Assembly: GCA_033851915.1 (NCBI GenBank)
Contig: JAWSVM010000012.1
Span: 1 to 64,000 of the forward strand
DNA length: 64,000 nucleotides
Direction: 5' to 3'
From: UBA1672 sp033851915
GTDB lineage: Bacteria; Pseudomonadota; Alphaproteobacteria; Micavibrionales; Micavibrionaceae
Shown: positions 24,204 through 33,436 of the stretch, one piece after another
Numbering within the stretch: position 1 is the stretch's first letter
Layout of the letters: every line of letters begins with the position of its first letter
Notes under the pieces: model-generated
The model's input: the letters and a program-made list of their open reading frames with translations, nothing else
The model's database searches: none
Told to the model about the DNA's origin: nothing
Program-made: the position numbers and the translations under genes

Positions 24204-24231
24204 GTAAAAAACCCGCCAATAACAGCGGGTT
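24204..24231 (-). terminator. Rho-independent terminator after rpmB
   Basis: On the minus strand AACCCGC (24225-24231 complement) and GCGGGTT (24210-24216 complement) form a 7-bp stem with an 8-base loop, followed by a T run (A tract at 24205-24210 on the plus strand). It lies downstream of rpmB and upstream of the tgt start. Confidence 0.8.
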
Positions 24232-24293
24232 ATCTCTTTATTTATAACATGCTCAAGCCGAAACAAACGACATGAACATATTAAAAACTGTAA

Positions 24294-24578
24294 TTAAGCC
24301 GCCAAAGCCGCTTCGACTTGTGCTTTGATCGGGCGAAGAACAGGATCAAGTTTCATTGACGCTGTATTTTGCAAAAACGCGTCGAATCCACCTTTATGCT
24401 CAACAGTGCGAATACCAGCAGCAGTCGCGCGTACTTTAACCCAACGGTCTAGTACTTCGCTATACAGGCCTATGTCCTGAATATTGGGGCGAAACTTACG
24501 TCTTGTTCTGTTTAGTGCGTGAGAAACGTTGTTTCCGCTCATCACGCCTTTTCCTGTAATCATGCAACGACGGCTCAT
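24294..24578 (-). CDS. rpmB: 50S ribosomal protein L28
   Basis: 94 residues from MSRRCMITGKGVMSGNNVSHALNRTRRKF, the canonical L28 start; a long upstream in-frame extension is rejected. It binds 23S rRNA in the large subunit. The CxxC zinc motif of some L28 paralogues is absent (one Cys only). The terminator at 24204-24231 ends its transcript. Confidence 0.96.
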   Translation of the reverse strand: MSRRCMITGKGVMSGNNVSHALNRTRRKFRPNIQDIGLYSEVLDRWVKVRATAAGIRTVEHKGGFDAFLQNTASMKLDPVLRPIKAQVEAALAA

Positions 24579-24687
24579 AGCCAAATTCCTTATATTATTC
24601 TTATAGTCTTTAAGACAGATGCGGAAAAATAGTCGAAGACGGCATACAAAGTCAAGCATTTCCACACAAAAACTACAGAATATTTTC

Positions 24688-25692
24688 TTAAAGCACTTTT
24701 CCTGCATATATATATGCGACAAGTAGAGCCAAAACAAACAGTACATGCGCAATGACATTAATGAAGATTCCACGCTGTAAATGCTTATGATTCAACTGCG
24801 CTGTTGCACCCTCTGGCCCAATCCACACCTTCTTAAGAGTGCTGCCTGATATGTCTTGGACAGGCCCGCCCAAGCTAACGCCTAAAGGCCACGCGATCGC
24901 ACTTAACACAGTACCGCCCTCCTCATAAGGAGCGCGATTTTTTCTGCTCCACCATGATAATATCGCCTGATGCATTTTCGCCGTCGGCGTCACGGCTGAA
25001 GCAGCAGAAAATAAGAATCCTGCAAATAAAGATGGAATAAGCCCCATCATTTTCTCCAAGGCCAATGGAACAGAGCCGAATCCTTTTGTAAAACCAGATT
25101 TACCGTAGCGCCACGCCGTAAAAGATAGAACAACATAAACCATCAGCATCGGCATTCCACCAATCAAATACCACAGACTAGGTGCGACCAAGCCCTTATC
25201 AAAGCTTACAGCAGCATAGCTAAGACCCGTGCGCGTAATGCCGTAATCATCCGTGCTGTTCAGATCAACGCGGCTGGAGCGTGATAAGCCATAAAAAGCG
25301 CCATCAACACTGCCATGCTGATCCAATGCAAAATAAAGCTTAAGGATAATATACCAGACACTGCCCGAAGTCAGACACGCTGAAACCAGAACGACCTCAA
25401 GGAAAGGCACGTTATGTCCTTCTAAAACCTTGCTCAGCAGTAACGCTAAGAACAATAGAGCCACCGTAAACAAAAACCCTCGAAACATGAGATCAGAGCG
25501 TGATCGAGAACGCTTATCCATACGATCTCCGACACGGCCAAACAAAGCATCACAAAGCCCCCACAAAAGCGAATTAGCATTGCCCGCAACAGGCCCTGTA
25601 ATCATCCCCGCAATCATCGTTAAAAAAATCGCGCCAACTAAATATGGAATACGATCAACATCCATAATTTGTGCGTGAATTTCAGCTATCAT
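24688..25692 (-). CDS. CbiB/CobD-like integral membrane protein
   Basis: 334 residues with five or so membrane segments. Motifs similar to adenosylcobinamide-phosphate synthase (CbiB/CobD) are visible: SSRVDLNSTDDYGITRTGLSYAAVSFDKGLVAPSLW, then GGMPMLMVYVV, LEKMMGLIPSLFAGFLFS, and PLGVSLGGPV. CbiB attaches aminopropanol to cobyric acid. The NTLDSM-type motif is replaced (LSFTAWRYG). No other cobalamin gene is in the window, so this may be a salvage step or a diverged paralogue. Divergent from phaZ across about 185 bp. Confidence 0.6.
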   Translation of the reverse strand: MIAEIHAQIMDVDRIPYLVGAIFLTMIAGMITGPVAGNANSLLWGLCDALFGRVGDRMDKRSRSRSDLMFRGFLFTVALLFLALLLSKVLEGHNVPFLEVVLVSACLTSGSVWYIILKLYFALDQHGSVDGAFYGLSRSSRVDLNSTDDYGITRTGLSYAAVSFDKGLVAPSLWYLIGGMPMLMVYVVLSFTAWRYGKSGFTKGFGSVPLALEKMMGLIPSLFAGFLFSAASAVTPTAKMHQAILSWWSRKNRAPYEEGGTVLSAIAWPLGVSLGGPVQDISGSTLKKVWIGPEGATAQLNHKHLQRGIFINVIAHVLFVLALLVAYIYAGKVL

Positions 25693-25877
25693 TTGAAATA
25701 AACTATCGATTTTCTAGTCCCCACATTTTATATGCCCTATAGACGTATGCATTGTTGTGCAAAACAAAACAACAGGGTATAGTCACATAATTGTGCGCTG
25801 CAAAAACATTTCACGTGCGCAGATACATACTGTGTATACACCATCCGCCGCCAATAAAACACCCAAAGAGGTTCAGA

Positions 25878-27557
25878 ATGCTTTACCAACTTCATGAATT
25901 AAAGCACGCGCTTATGACGCCTCTGCGTATGCAAGCCAATTTCACACGCACTTTAATGGAAGGACCGTTTAAGCCGCTGGCTAATACACAGTTTGGACGC
26001 GCAATAAGCGCCAATGCCACAATGATAGAACGTATGACCAGACGTTTCGAGCGCCCCGAATTCGGATTGAAGCAAACAACGATTGGCGGAAAAAAGGTTT
26101 CGGTAAAAGAGGATATTATTGTTGAGAAACCTTTTGGAACGTTGCTTAACTTCAAAAGAAATACCAAAAGAAACGATCCTAAAGTTTTAATCGTTGCACC
26201 AATGTCCGGCCATTACGCCACATTATTGCGCGGCACAGTTGAGGCTTTACTTCCCCACCATGATGTCTACATCACAGACTGGGAAGACGCACGCCAAGTA
26301 CCCATGTCCGAAGGCACATTTGATTTTGATGATTATGTAACATATTTACGCGAATTTATGAGCCTGCTTGGCCCCGAAACACATATTATTGCTGTTTGTC
26401 AGCCAGCAGTGCCTGTTTTGGCCGCTATATCTTTAATGGCAACCGAAAAAGACCCGAACCAACCTATGACAATGACGCTCATGGGTGGCCCTATTGATAC
26501 GCGTGTTTCAAAAACCGAAGTAACAGAGCTGGCTGAAACCCGCCCGCTTAAATGGTTTGAACAATCCGTACTCTATAACGTTCCCTTCCATTACCCAGGC
26601 AAACAACGCCGCGTTTACCCAGGATTTTTACAGCTATCAGGCTTTATGTCGATGAATTTAGACACGCATATAGACTCCCACATGAAATTCTATCAACACC
26701 TCATAGAGGGTGATGATGATTCCAGTGATAAACATAAGAAATTCTACAATGAATATCTTTCGGTTATGGATATCCCTGCAGAATTTTATCTACAAACAGT
26801 ATCGGAGGTCTTTCAGAAACATTCTCTGCCATGTGGTAAAATGAAATGGCGTGATCCCCACACCAATAAGCTTGTCGATGTTCGTCCGCAAGATATTAAA
26901 CATACGGCGCTTCTCACCATTGAAGGAGAACTTGATGATATCTCGGCGCGTGGACAAACAACGGCAGCGCATAATTTGTGCTATTCCTTGCCGCAACGTA
27001 AACAATACCATCACTTTCAGTTAGAGTGCGGACATTATGGTATTTTCAACGGTGGACGTTGGCGTAACCAAATTATGCCGCGAATCCGTACATTCATTCG
27101 AGAGTTTGATAAGAATAAAGACCCTGTACCTGCTGTGGATCTGGAAGATAGTAACTCGGTTCTACCCGAACGTTTTAACCACGACAAACACGGCATTGTT
27201 GCTGTTCGTCGCTGGCTTAAAGAACATCAGCCCGAAAATTATAAAGACACAAAAATCATAAGCAATACAAAGCCGAAGCCAAAGAAGGCAAAACCAGTTC
27301 AAGAAAAGAAAAAACTGATACCACCTTCTTCACCTCCAAAAGCAAAGAAAAAATCAGCAACGAAAGCTTCAACTAAGACGAAGCCCAGACGATCTGTTAC
27401 TGCGATTTTAGTGGAATCTCCCGCTGAAAAGAAAAAGGCTGCGCCAAAGAATAAGAAAGTGGCCGCAAAGGTGAAAGCAAAGACCACAAAAGTCAAAGCC
27501 AAGACAAGCGCCAAGAAGAAAGCCTCTACCAAAAAGAAATCCACGGTTAAATCATGA
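25878..27557 (+). CDS. phaZ: Intracellular PHB depolymerase with lysine-rich histone-like tail
   Basis: 559 residues from MLYQLHELKHALMTPLR, the usual PhaZ start; 29 upstream in-frame residues are rejected. Residues 1-420 are the intracellular depolymerase domain; the nucleophile Cys is in AVCQPAVP, with Asp in TIEGELDD and His in ECGHYGIF. It degrades stored polyhydroxybutyrate. From about residue 465 the protein becomes a Lys/Ala/Thr-rich tail (KKSATKASTKTKPRRS, KKKAAPKNKKVAAKVKAK) like PhaF or AlgP-type histone H1-like domains. Such tails bind DNA in PhaF. The next gene overlaps by four bases. Confidence 0.93.
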   Translation: MLYQLHELKHALMTPLRMQANFTRTLMEGPFKPLANTQFGRAISANATMIERMTRRFERPEFGLKQTTIGGKKVSVKEDIIVEKPFGTLLNFKRNTKRNDPKVLIVAPMSGHYATLLRGTVEALLPHHDVYITDWEDARQVPMSEGTFDFDDYVTYLREFMSLLGPETHIIAVCQPAVPVLAAISLMATEKDPNQPMTMTLMGGPIDTRVSKTEVTELAETRPLKWFEQSVLYNVPFHYPGKQRRVYPGFLQLSGFMSMNLDTHIDSHMKFYQHLIEGDDDSSDKHKKFYNEYLSVMDIPAEFYLQTVSEVFQKHSLPCGKMKWRDPHTNKLVDVRPQDIKHTALLTIEGELDDISARGQTTAAHNLCYSLPQRKQYHHFQLECGHYGIFNGGRWRNQIMPRIRTFIREFDKNKDPVPAVDLEDSNSVLPERFNHDKHGIVAVRRWLKEHQPENYKDTKIISNTKPKPKKAKPVQEKKKLIPPSSPPKAKKKSATKASTKTKPRRSVTAILVESPAEKKKAAPKNKKVAAKVKAKTTKVKAKTSAKKKASTKKKSTVKS

Positions 27558-28234
27558 TCGAGGATATGGTCACGGTAAAACGCAGCAAACGTGCCAAACG
27601 TGTTGCTCTGCGCCTTGACCCGATAGAACGCGTCATAAACCTTGTCATTCCGCAACGTATGTCCTTGAAAAAAGCATATTTCTTTGCACGCGAGCATGAG
27701 GCGTGGGTTCGAGAAACGCTCGAAAACCTCGCCCCTGCTATTCCTTTTACGCACGGTATAACGCTACCCATTTTCGGAGATACGGTCACACTGGACATCC
27801 ACCATAACCCCGAAGCAAAGCGCACAACACTGAAACAATATGACGATGTGTTGATGGTCAAAACTTATCAAGACGACCCAACCAACCGCATCACCACCCA
27901 TTTAAGAAAACTTGCGCGCAATGGCTTAGCGGACATCGCCTCTGAAAAAGCAGATATAATTGGCAAAACAATATCCTCGGTCAAAGTCCGCGACACCAAA
28001 AGCCGTTGGGGCAGTTGCGCCCAAGATGGCAGCCTGTCTTTTTCATGGCGGCTTATCTTTGCGCCCTATGATGCCATTGATTATGTTGTCGCGCACGAGG
28101 TTGCTCATCTTGTCCATATGGATCACAGCAAAGATTTCTGGGCATTATGCCGCGACCTGTCCTGTAATTTTGTCGAAGGAAAATACTGGATGCAAAATCA
28201 TGGGAATGAACTGATGCGCTACGGCAAGAAATAA
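27554..28234 (+). CDS. YgjP/SprT-like M48-type metallopeptidase
   Basis: 226 residues. The zinc site is VAHEVAHLVHMDHS (HExxH plus a later His), preceded by the YgjP family signature TKSRWGSC (about residue 155). The N-terminal half (KRAKRVALRLDPIERVINLVIP) is also typical of this family. Substrates are unknown. The start overlaps the phaZ stop (ATGA), so they form one operon. Convergent with ruvX. Confidence 0.9.
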   Translation: MIEDMVTVKRSKRAKRVALRLDPIERVINLVIPQRMSLKKAYFFAREHEAWVRETLENLAPAIPFTHGITLPIFGDTVTLDIHHNPEAKRTTLKQYDDVLMVKTYQDDPTNRITTHLRKLARNGLADIASEKADIIGKTISSVKVRDTKSRWGSCAQDGSLSFSWRLIFAPYDAIDYVVAHEVAHLVHMDHSKDFWALCRDLSCNFVEGKYWMQNHGNELMRYGKK

Positions 28235-28235
28235 A

Positions 28236-28733
28236 CTATCTACGGCTGTCCAGAAAATCCAGCGCGCCTTGCAAGATATGCTGCGCCGCCAATTTATCAA
28301 TTAGCCCTGTGTCTTTCGCCCGTCTTTTAGAGATATTCACAGACTTATCCACAAAGTCTTCCACAACAGATGTGGATAACCTTTCATCCCATAAGCCAAT
28401 CCAAACGCTCTGCCCTTTAAGCTCGGCCGAAAGCTGTGCGGCAAATTCCAGCCCGAAATCGCGCACAGACTGGCACCGCGGCCCTGCACTGCCATCCATA
28501 TTAAGTGGATAACCAAGCACATAACCGCCAATATTATAGTCACGGATAATCTCCTCTAGTGCTTTTAAATCTCTGGAAAACTTTGTGCGCTTTAGCGTAC
28601 ATAACGGAAACGCGATGCCCTGCCCACTATCAGACAAAGAAACACCAATCGTTTTAGACCCGAGATCTAACCCCATAAGAGCAACATCAGCGGGACAATC
28701 GGCATAATTATTTTGAACCAAATCCATAATCAT
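28236..28733 (-). CDS. ruvX: RuvX/YqgF Holliday-junction resolvase-like nuclease
   Basis: 165 residues. RNase H-like core: MGLDLGSKTIGVSLSD at the N-terminus, GGYVLGYPLNMDGSAGPR, then LWDERLSTSVVED and KDTGLIDKLAAQHILQ. YqgF also processes the 5' end of pre-16S rRNA in E. coli. Convergent with the YgjP-like gene (one base apart) and divergent from gatC. The first two Met codons are both possible starts. Confidence 0.92.
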   Translation of the reverse strand: MIMDLVQNNYADCPADVALMGLDLGSKTIGVSLSDSGQGIAFPLCTLKRTKFSRDLKALEEIIRDYNIGGYVLGYPLNMDGSAGPRCQSVRDFGLEFAAQLSAELKGQSVWIGLWDERLSTSVVEDFVDKSVNISKRRAKDTGLIDKLAAQHILQGALDFLDSRR

Positions 28734-28818
28734 TATTTACCCTATATAAGGCTTGCACGCTACACGGCGCAATGATAAAAGTCCAAGGGTTAACAATCAA
28801 TATCAAAAAGGCCAATGA

Positions 28819-29106
28819 ATGTCTCTGGATAAGGAAAGCGTAAAAAAAGTTGCTTCGCTCGCGCGTATTAGAATGAGTGATGAGGAGCTGGAACGCATGA
28901 TGCCCCAACTCTCGAAAATTATCGGATTTGTAGAACAGCTTGCAGAAGTCAATACAGACAATGTGGAGCCTCTAGCCAATGTTGTGGACATCACACCGGA
29001 ACTGCGCAAAGACGTGGTCAATGATGGTGACTGCGCAGATAAAATATTAAAAAACGCACCGGAAGAGACGCAAGGCTATTTCGTTGTTCCGAAAGTGGTG
29101 GAGTAA
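28819..29106 (+). CDS. gatC: Aspartyl/glutamyl-tRNA amidotransferase subunit C
   Basis: 95 residues, canonical GatC: MSLDKESVKKVASLARIRMSDEELERM...NVEPLANVVD and the C-terminal APEETQGYFVVPKVVE. It stabilises GatA-GatB. Followed after 5 bp by gatA. The operon continues with a cysteine-rich gene and gatB. Confidence 0.96.
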   Translation: MSLDKESVKKVASLARIRMSDEELERMMPQLSKIIGFVEQLAEVNTDNVEPLANVVDITPELRKDVVNDGDCADKILKNAPEETQGYFVVPKVVE

Positions 29107-29111
29107 AAATC

Positions 29112-30596
29112 ATGAGTAAACTAACCGACCTTACAATTACAAGCGCTCTAACCGGCCTTGAGAACAAAGATTTTACTGCGGTTGAGCTGGCACAAGCACA
29201 TATTGATGCGATGGCAGAGCACAGCGCCTTAAACGCATATATAACGGAAACACCAGATATTGCTCTGAAACAAGCCAAAGCCTCCGACAAACGCCGCGCA
29301 TCAGGTGATGCAGGTGCACTGGATGGGATACCACTGGCCATTAAAGATTTGTTCTGTACCAATGGCGTACAAACAACTGCAGGCAGCCGCATTCTGAAAG
29401 ATTTTATCCCACAATATGAATCAACTGTTACGCAGAAACTATTTGATGATGGCGCCGTGATGTTGGGTAAAACCAACCTTGATGAATTCGCGATGGGCTC
29501 TTCAAACACAACCAGTTACTACGGCAATGTTATTAACCCATGGAAACGTGAAGGCGATAACACAGATTTAACACCGGGTGGCTCATCCGGTGGCTCAGCC
29601 GCCGCCGTTGCTGCGAAAATTTGCATGGGCGCAACCGGAACAGACACAGGTGGATCAATCCGCCAACCAGCATCCTTTTGCGGTATTACAGGCATGAAGC
29701 CGACTTATGGACGTTGCTCACGTTGGGGAACTGTTGCCTTTGCATCCTCGCTGGATCAGGCAGGCACATTCGCGCGCAGTGTAGAAGATAACGCGCTACT
29801 CCTTCGCTCAATGTCAGGGCATGACCCCAAAGACAGCACCTCTGCGAATAAAGATGTTCCTGACTTTCTTGCCGCCCTAACGGGTGATATAAAAGGCAAA
29901 GTCATTGGTATTCCCAAAGAATATCGCGTTGATGGTATGCCCGAAGAAATCTCTGCTCTATGGCAGCGTGGAATTGAATGGCTGGAAAGCGCAGGCGCGA
30001 CAACTATTGAAGTTAGCCTGCCACATACGCATTACGCACTGGCAACCTATTACGTAATTGCCCCCGCCGAAGCATCATCAAACCTCGCCCGTTATGACGG
30101 CGTGCGTTTTGGTCATCGTGCCAAGGAAGATGATTTAACGGATATGTATGAGATAAGCCGCGCTGAAGGTTTCGGTGAAGAAGTTAAGCGTCGCATCATG
30201 ATCGGCACTTATGCTCTGTCATCAGGATATTATGACGCCTATTATATTAAGGCGCAAAAAGTACGCCGCCTAATCTCTCAAGACTTCCTGAGTGCATTTG
30301 AAAAATGTGATGCCCTGTTAACACCAACTGCGCCGTCTGCAGCGTTTGCAATTGGTGAAAATGAAGATGATCCGATTAAAATGTACCTAAACGATGTGTT
30401 TACTGTGCCTGCATCACTGGCCGGATTGCCGGGAATTTCAATTCCTGCCGGTGTTGATTCACGAGGCTTACCTCTTGGTTTACAAGTGATTGGCCGTCCG
30501 TGGGATGAAGAAACAGTATTTAAAGTTGCAGGTGTGGTCGAAAATCTGGCACAATTCGCTTACGTCCCACAGACAGTGAAAAAGGCCGCCGCATGA
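29112..30596 (+). CDS. gatA: Aspartyl/glutamyl-tRNA amidotransferase subunit A
   Basis: 494 residues. Amidase signature complete: AIKDLF (catalytic Lys), GGSSGGSAAAVAAK and TGTDTGGSIRQPASFCG (Ser triad). It releases ammonia from glutamine for transamidation of Glu-tRNA(Gln) or Asp-tRNA(Asn). The stop overlaps the next gene's start by four bases, so GatA and the cysteine-rich protein are translationally coupled. Confidence 0.97.
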   Translation: MSKLTDLTITSALTGLENKDFTAVELAQAHIDAMAEHSALNAYITETPDIALKQAKASDKRRASGDAGALDGIPLAIKDLFCTNGVQTTAGSRILKDFIPQYESTVTQKLFDDGAVMLGKTNLDEFAMGSSNTTSYYGNVINPWKREGDNTDLTPGGSSGGSAAAVAAKICMGATGTDTGGSIRQPASFCGITGMKPTYGRCSRWGTVAFASSLDQAGTFARSVEDNALLLRSMSGHDPKDSTSANKDVPDFLAALTGDIKGKVIGIPKEYRVDGMPEEISALWQRGIEWLESAGATTIEVSLPHTHYALATYYVIAPAEASSNLARYDGVRFGHRAKEDDLTDMYEISRAEGFGEEVKRRIMIGTYALSSGYYDAYYIKAQKVRRLISQDFLSAFEKCDALLTPTAPSAAFAIGENEDDPIKMYLNDVFTVPASLAGLPGISIPAGVDSRGLPLGLQVIGRPWDEETVFKVAGVVENLAQFAYVPQTVKKAAA

Positions 30597-31261
30597 TTTA
30601 TAGACATCCCCTTCATATTTTGACATTAATTCTTACCCTTTTTATGTGTACGGTAATGCTGCATTCTGTGGCTGTTGCGCAAGAAAATAAGAATGAAGAA
30701 GTTCAATCTTTAGGAGATATCCTTAATGCACCCGAAGAGTTCGGCAACAACGGAGAGCCACTAACCTCTGCAATAATGGCTAATCACTACTATGAAACTT
30801 GCACAAGCAAAAAAAATCTGGCCTTTGATGAAGAAGAAACCAAAATATTATGTGGCTGTAATGCCGCTGAAATGTCAGAAATTTTAACGGTTCAAGAATT
30901 CAAAGATTTAGACAAAAACACCAGAAAAGGTAAAGAGGCACGTGGCAAAGCACTTGCTTACGCTTACGCTCCATGTATGAAATACGTGATAGAGAAAAAA
31001 GTAAAGTATGACTGCTATGTTTCAAATAAGCTCGATGATATTGTTGTTGGGAAAAGAAGCCTTTGTAAATGCGTCGTTGATAGCTTTAAACGTTATTTCG
31101 ATAATAATGCGACAAGCATTATAACGCGTGCAACTCACAATAATCCTATGACAATGAACCCTTTAGAAGATTACTTCATAGAGACAAATTATCGTAGTCA
31201 ACAGGCACACGTTATAAAGCAGTGTCGCTTTAAATTCTTATATAAAAGAGATAATAAATAA
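30593..31261 (+). CDS. Exported cysteine-rich protein, paralogue C, inside the gat operon
   Basis: 222 residues with a signal peptide ending near HSVAVAQ. Mature cysteines follow the plan of the two suf-operon relatives: TC, LCGC, PC, DC, LCKC, QC. The start overlaps gatA (ATGA) and gatB follows after 25 bp, so it is inserted in the gatCAB operon. A translation-related role is unlikely for an exported protein; co-transcription may simply give constitutive expression. Family function unknown. Confidence 0.65.
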   Translation: MIYRHPLHILTLILTLFMCTVMLHSVAVAQENKNEEVQSLGDILNAPEEFGNNGEPLTSAIMANHYYETCTSKKNLAFDEEETKILCGCNAAEMSEILTVQEFKDLDKNTRKGKEARGKALAYAYAPCMKYVIEKKVKYDCYVSNKLDDIVVGKRSLCKCVVDSFKRYFDNNATSIITRATHNNPMTMNPLEDYFIETNYRSQQAHVIKQCRFKFLYKRDNK

Positions 31262-31286
31262 AAATAGTATAGCTTAGGAAAAAATT

Positions 31287-32738
31287 ATGGCTCAAATGGT
31301 ACAAGGTGAAACGGGCGATTGGGAAATCGTCATCGGTATGGAAATTCACGCGCAAATCAGTGTGGAATCAAAACTCTTCTCCGGTGCATCCACAGAATTT
31401 GGTGCGGCGCCTAATACGCAAGTATCACTGGTTGATGCGGCAATGCCTGGCATGTTACCTGTATTGAATGAAAAATGTGTTGAACAAGCCGTACGTACAG
31501 GCTTGGGGCTAAACTCTAAAATAAATACATACTCTGTCTTCGCTCGCAAAAATTATTTCTATCCTGACCTTCCACAAGGCTATCAGATTTCTCAATTTGA
31601 AGACCCGATTGTTGGTGAAGGAAAAATTGAAATCGACCTTCCTGATGGCAGCGTTAAAGATATTGGTATTACACGTTTGCACCTTGAACAAGATGCGGGA
31701 AAGTCGGTACATGACCAACACCCAAAGAAGACCTATGTTGATTTAAATCGCTCCGGCTGTGCTTTGATGGAAATCGTTTCAGAACCTGATATCAGCAGCC
31801 CAGAAGAAGCGACGGCGTACCTTTCTAAAATCCGTATGATCTTACGCTATTTAGAAACATGTGATGGGAATATGGATGAAGGATCAATGCGCGCAGATGT
31901 TAACATCTCTGTCCGTAAGCTAGGGGATGAGCTTGGTACGCGCGCGGAAATCAAAAATGTAAACTCATTGAAAGCCGTGCAACAATGCATCGAATTCGAA
32001 GCCCGCAGACAAGTTGATCTCATTGAAGATGGCAAAAAAGTTGTTCAGGAAACGCGCCTATGGGATCCGGTGAAACTGGAGACCCGCTCGATGCGTTCAA
32101 AGGAAGATGCTCATGATTACCGCTATTTCCCTGATCCTGACCTGCTACCACTTACATTCGAACAGAGCTGGGTGGATGAAATAAAGCAAACACTGCCTGA
32201 GCTACCAGATCAAAAGAAACACCGCTTCATGAATGACTTTGCTCTCAGCAGATATGATGCAAGTGTCCTGATCGCAGAACGCAGCCGCGCGGATTACTAC
32301 GAAGACGTTGCACAAGGCCGCGATGCAAAGCTGGCCGCTAACTGGGTTATTAACGAACTGCTTGGTATTTTAAGAAAGAACGACAAAACATTAGGCGAAA
32401 GCCCTATCTCAGCAGAGCAACTAGGAGAGTTAATAGCCCTAATCTCTGATGATACGATTTCAGGTAAAATCGCAAAAGATGTCTTTGCCGAGATGTTCAC
32501 CAGTGGCAAAAGTGCCTCTACCATCGTTGATGAAAAAGGCCTAAAGCAAGTCACAGACACCGGCGCAATAGAAGCAATCATTGATGAGGTTATTGCCGAG
32601 AACCCTGACAATGTAGCCGCTTATAAAGGCGGTAAAGACAAGCTATTTGGCTTCTTTGTTGGTCAGGTAATGAAAAAATCACAAGGAAAAGCCAACCCTG
32701 CAGCGGTAAATAAAATCTTAAAAGAAAAGTTAGACTAA
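31287..32738 (+). CDS. gatB: Aspartyl/glutamyl-tRNA amidotransferase subunit B
   Basis: 483 residues. GatB core: VIGMEIHAQI, then DLPQGYQISQF, MEIVSEPDISSPEEA, and DYRYFPDPDLLPL, with the C-terminal tRNA-binding (YqeY-like) tail GFFVGQVMKKSQGKANPAAVNKIL. It activates misacylated tRNA and accepts ammonia from GatA. The stop overlaps the DUF4177-like gene. Confidence 0.97.
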   Translation: MAQMVQGETGDWEIVIGMEIHAQISVESKLFSGASTEFGAAPNTQVSLVDAAMPGMLPVLNEKCVEQAVRTGLGLNSKINTYSVFARKNYFYPDLPQGYQISQFEDPIVGEGKIEIDLPDGSVKDIGITRLHLEQDAGKSVHDQHPKKTYVDLNRSGCALMEIVSEPDISSPEEATAYLSKIRMILRYLETCDGNMDEGSMRADVNISVRKLGDELGTRAEIKNVNSLKAVQQCIEFEARRQVDLIEDGKKVVQETRLWDPVKLETRSMRSKEDAHDYRYFPDPDLLPLTFEQSWVDEIKQTLPELPDQKKHRFMNDFALSRYDASVLIAERSRADYYEDVAQGRDAKLAANWVINELLGILRKNDKTLGESPISAEQLGELIALISDDTISGKIAKDVFAEMFTSGKSASTIVDEKGLKQVTDTGAIEAIIDEVIAENPDNVAAYKGGKDKLFGFFVGQVMKKSQGKANPAAVNKILKEKLD

Positions 32739-32956
32739 TGACATTCGAATATAAAGTCGCAATTTATCGTGAAAGCATGCTTGGATCTCTATTTCTTGGT
32801 GGTTCAAAAGTAGACCCTCTGAAATTCAGCGAGTTTTTAAATAAAAATGGTGCTGAAGGCTGGGAAGTTGTAACGATGGAGCGTGAGGTTCGCCGCATGC
32901 TATTATTCTTTAGTCGTGAGGCTTTCTTAGTGGTTATGAAGAAGAGCAAGGCGTAA
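32738..32956 (+). CDS. DUF4177-like small protein
   Basis: 72 residues. 'LNKNGAEGWEVVTMEREV' is the LN..G..GWE(V/L)V motif of DUF4177 and similar short proteins, flanked by strands (FEYKVAIY; AFLVVMKK). Function unknown. It overlaps the gatB stop by one base and is followed after 3 bp by a small membrane gene, so both probably extend the gat transcript. Confidence 0.7.
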   Translation: MTFEYKVAIYRESMLGSLFLGGSKVDPLKFSEFLNKNGAEGWEVVTMEREVRRMLLFFSREAFLVVMKKSKA

Positions 32957-32959
32957 GCA

Positions 32960-33178
32960 ATGAATCATCAAACATTACTCAAAGCAATTGTCATTATGGT
33001 CTGTATCGGAGCCTTGCTCTGTATTACTCAATTATGGACGGTTTTCCTCGCTTGGGATATTTTCTTTAAAGTCCTTTTAACCTTAGGAATTCTAATCATT
33101 GTTGCCGCCTTTGGCCTTGTCGCAAAAGCAGATTTAGGCACGCACAAAAAAATGAAAGATGAAAATTATCTTGATTAG
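32960..33178 (+). CDS. Small membrane protein at the end of the gat operon
   Basis: 72 residues with two membrane helices, LLKAIVIMVCIGALLCITQLW and FFKVLLTLGILIIVAAFGLV, and a short polar C-terminus. I recognise no family. Co-oriented and 3 bp after the DUF4177-like gene. Confidence 0.55.
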   Translation: MNHQTLLKAIVIMVCIGALLCITQLWTVFLAWDIFFKVLLTLGILIIVAAFGLVAKADLGTHKKMKDENYLD

Positions 33179-33255
33179 ATAAATTCTGCATCTTTTCCAT
33201 CTAAATCCCTTTACAATCCTTATATAATCGCCTACTAAAAAGAACTGAATTATTA

Positions 33256-33348
33256 GGAGACTTGGCCGAGTGGCTGAAGGCGCGCCCCTGCTAAGGGTGT
33301 ATAGGGTTTATAGCTCTATCGAGGGTTCGAATCCCTCAGTCTCCGCCA
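33256..33348 (+). tRNA. tRNA-Ser(GCU)
   Basis: Acceptor arms GGAGACT (33256-33262) and AGTCTCC (33338-33344) pair fully, with discriminator G and a genomic CCA (33346-33348). The D-arm (TTGGCCGAGTGGCTGAAGG) is serine-like, the anticodon loop reads CCTGCTAAGG with GCT, the variable arm is long (class II), and GGTTCGAATCC forms the T-arm. It decodes AGC/AGU. Confidence 0.95.
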
Positions 33349-33436
33349 CTTTCCCCATATTTTTGAATATTGCCCTCCTCTTAAAATAATTTCCATGTGT
33401 AACTATGAAGATAATTCACTGATGCAAAAGAATGTC

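Noticed and set aside
24579..24773. N-terminal extension of L28
   Set aside because: The 65 extra residues are Phe/Cys/Leu-rich noise and overlap the CbiB-like gene; the canonical L28 start is at 24578.
29018..29509. 163-residue minus-strand frame
   Set aside because: Antisense to gatC and gatA, which have complete family signatures.
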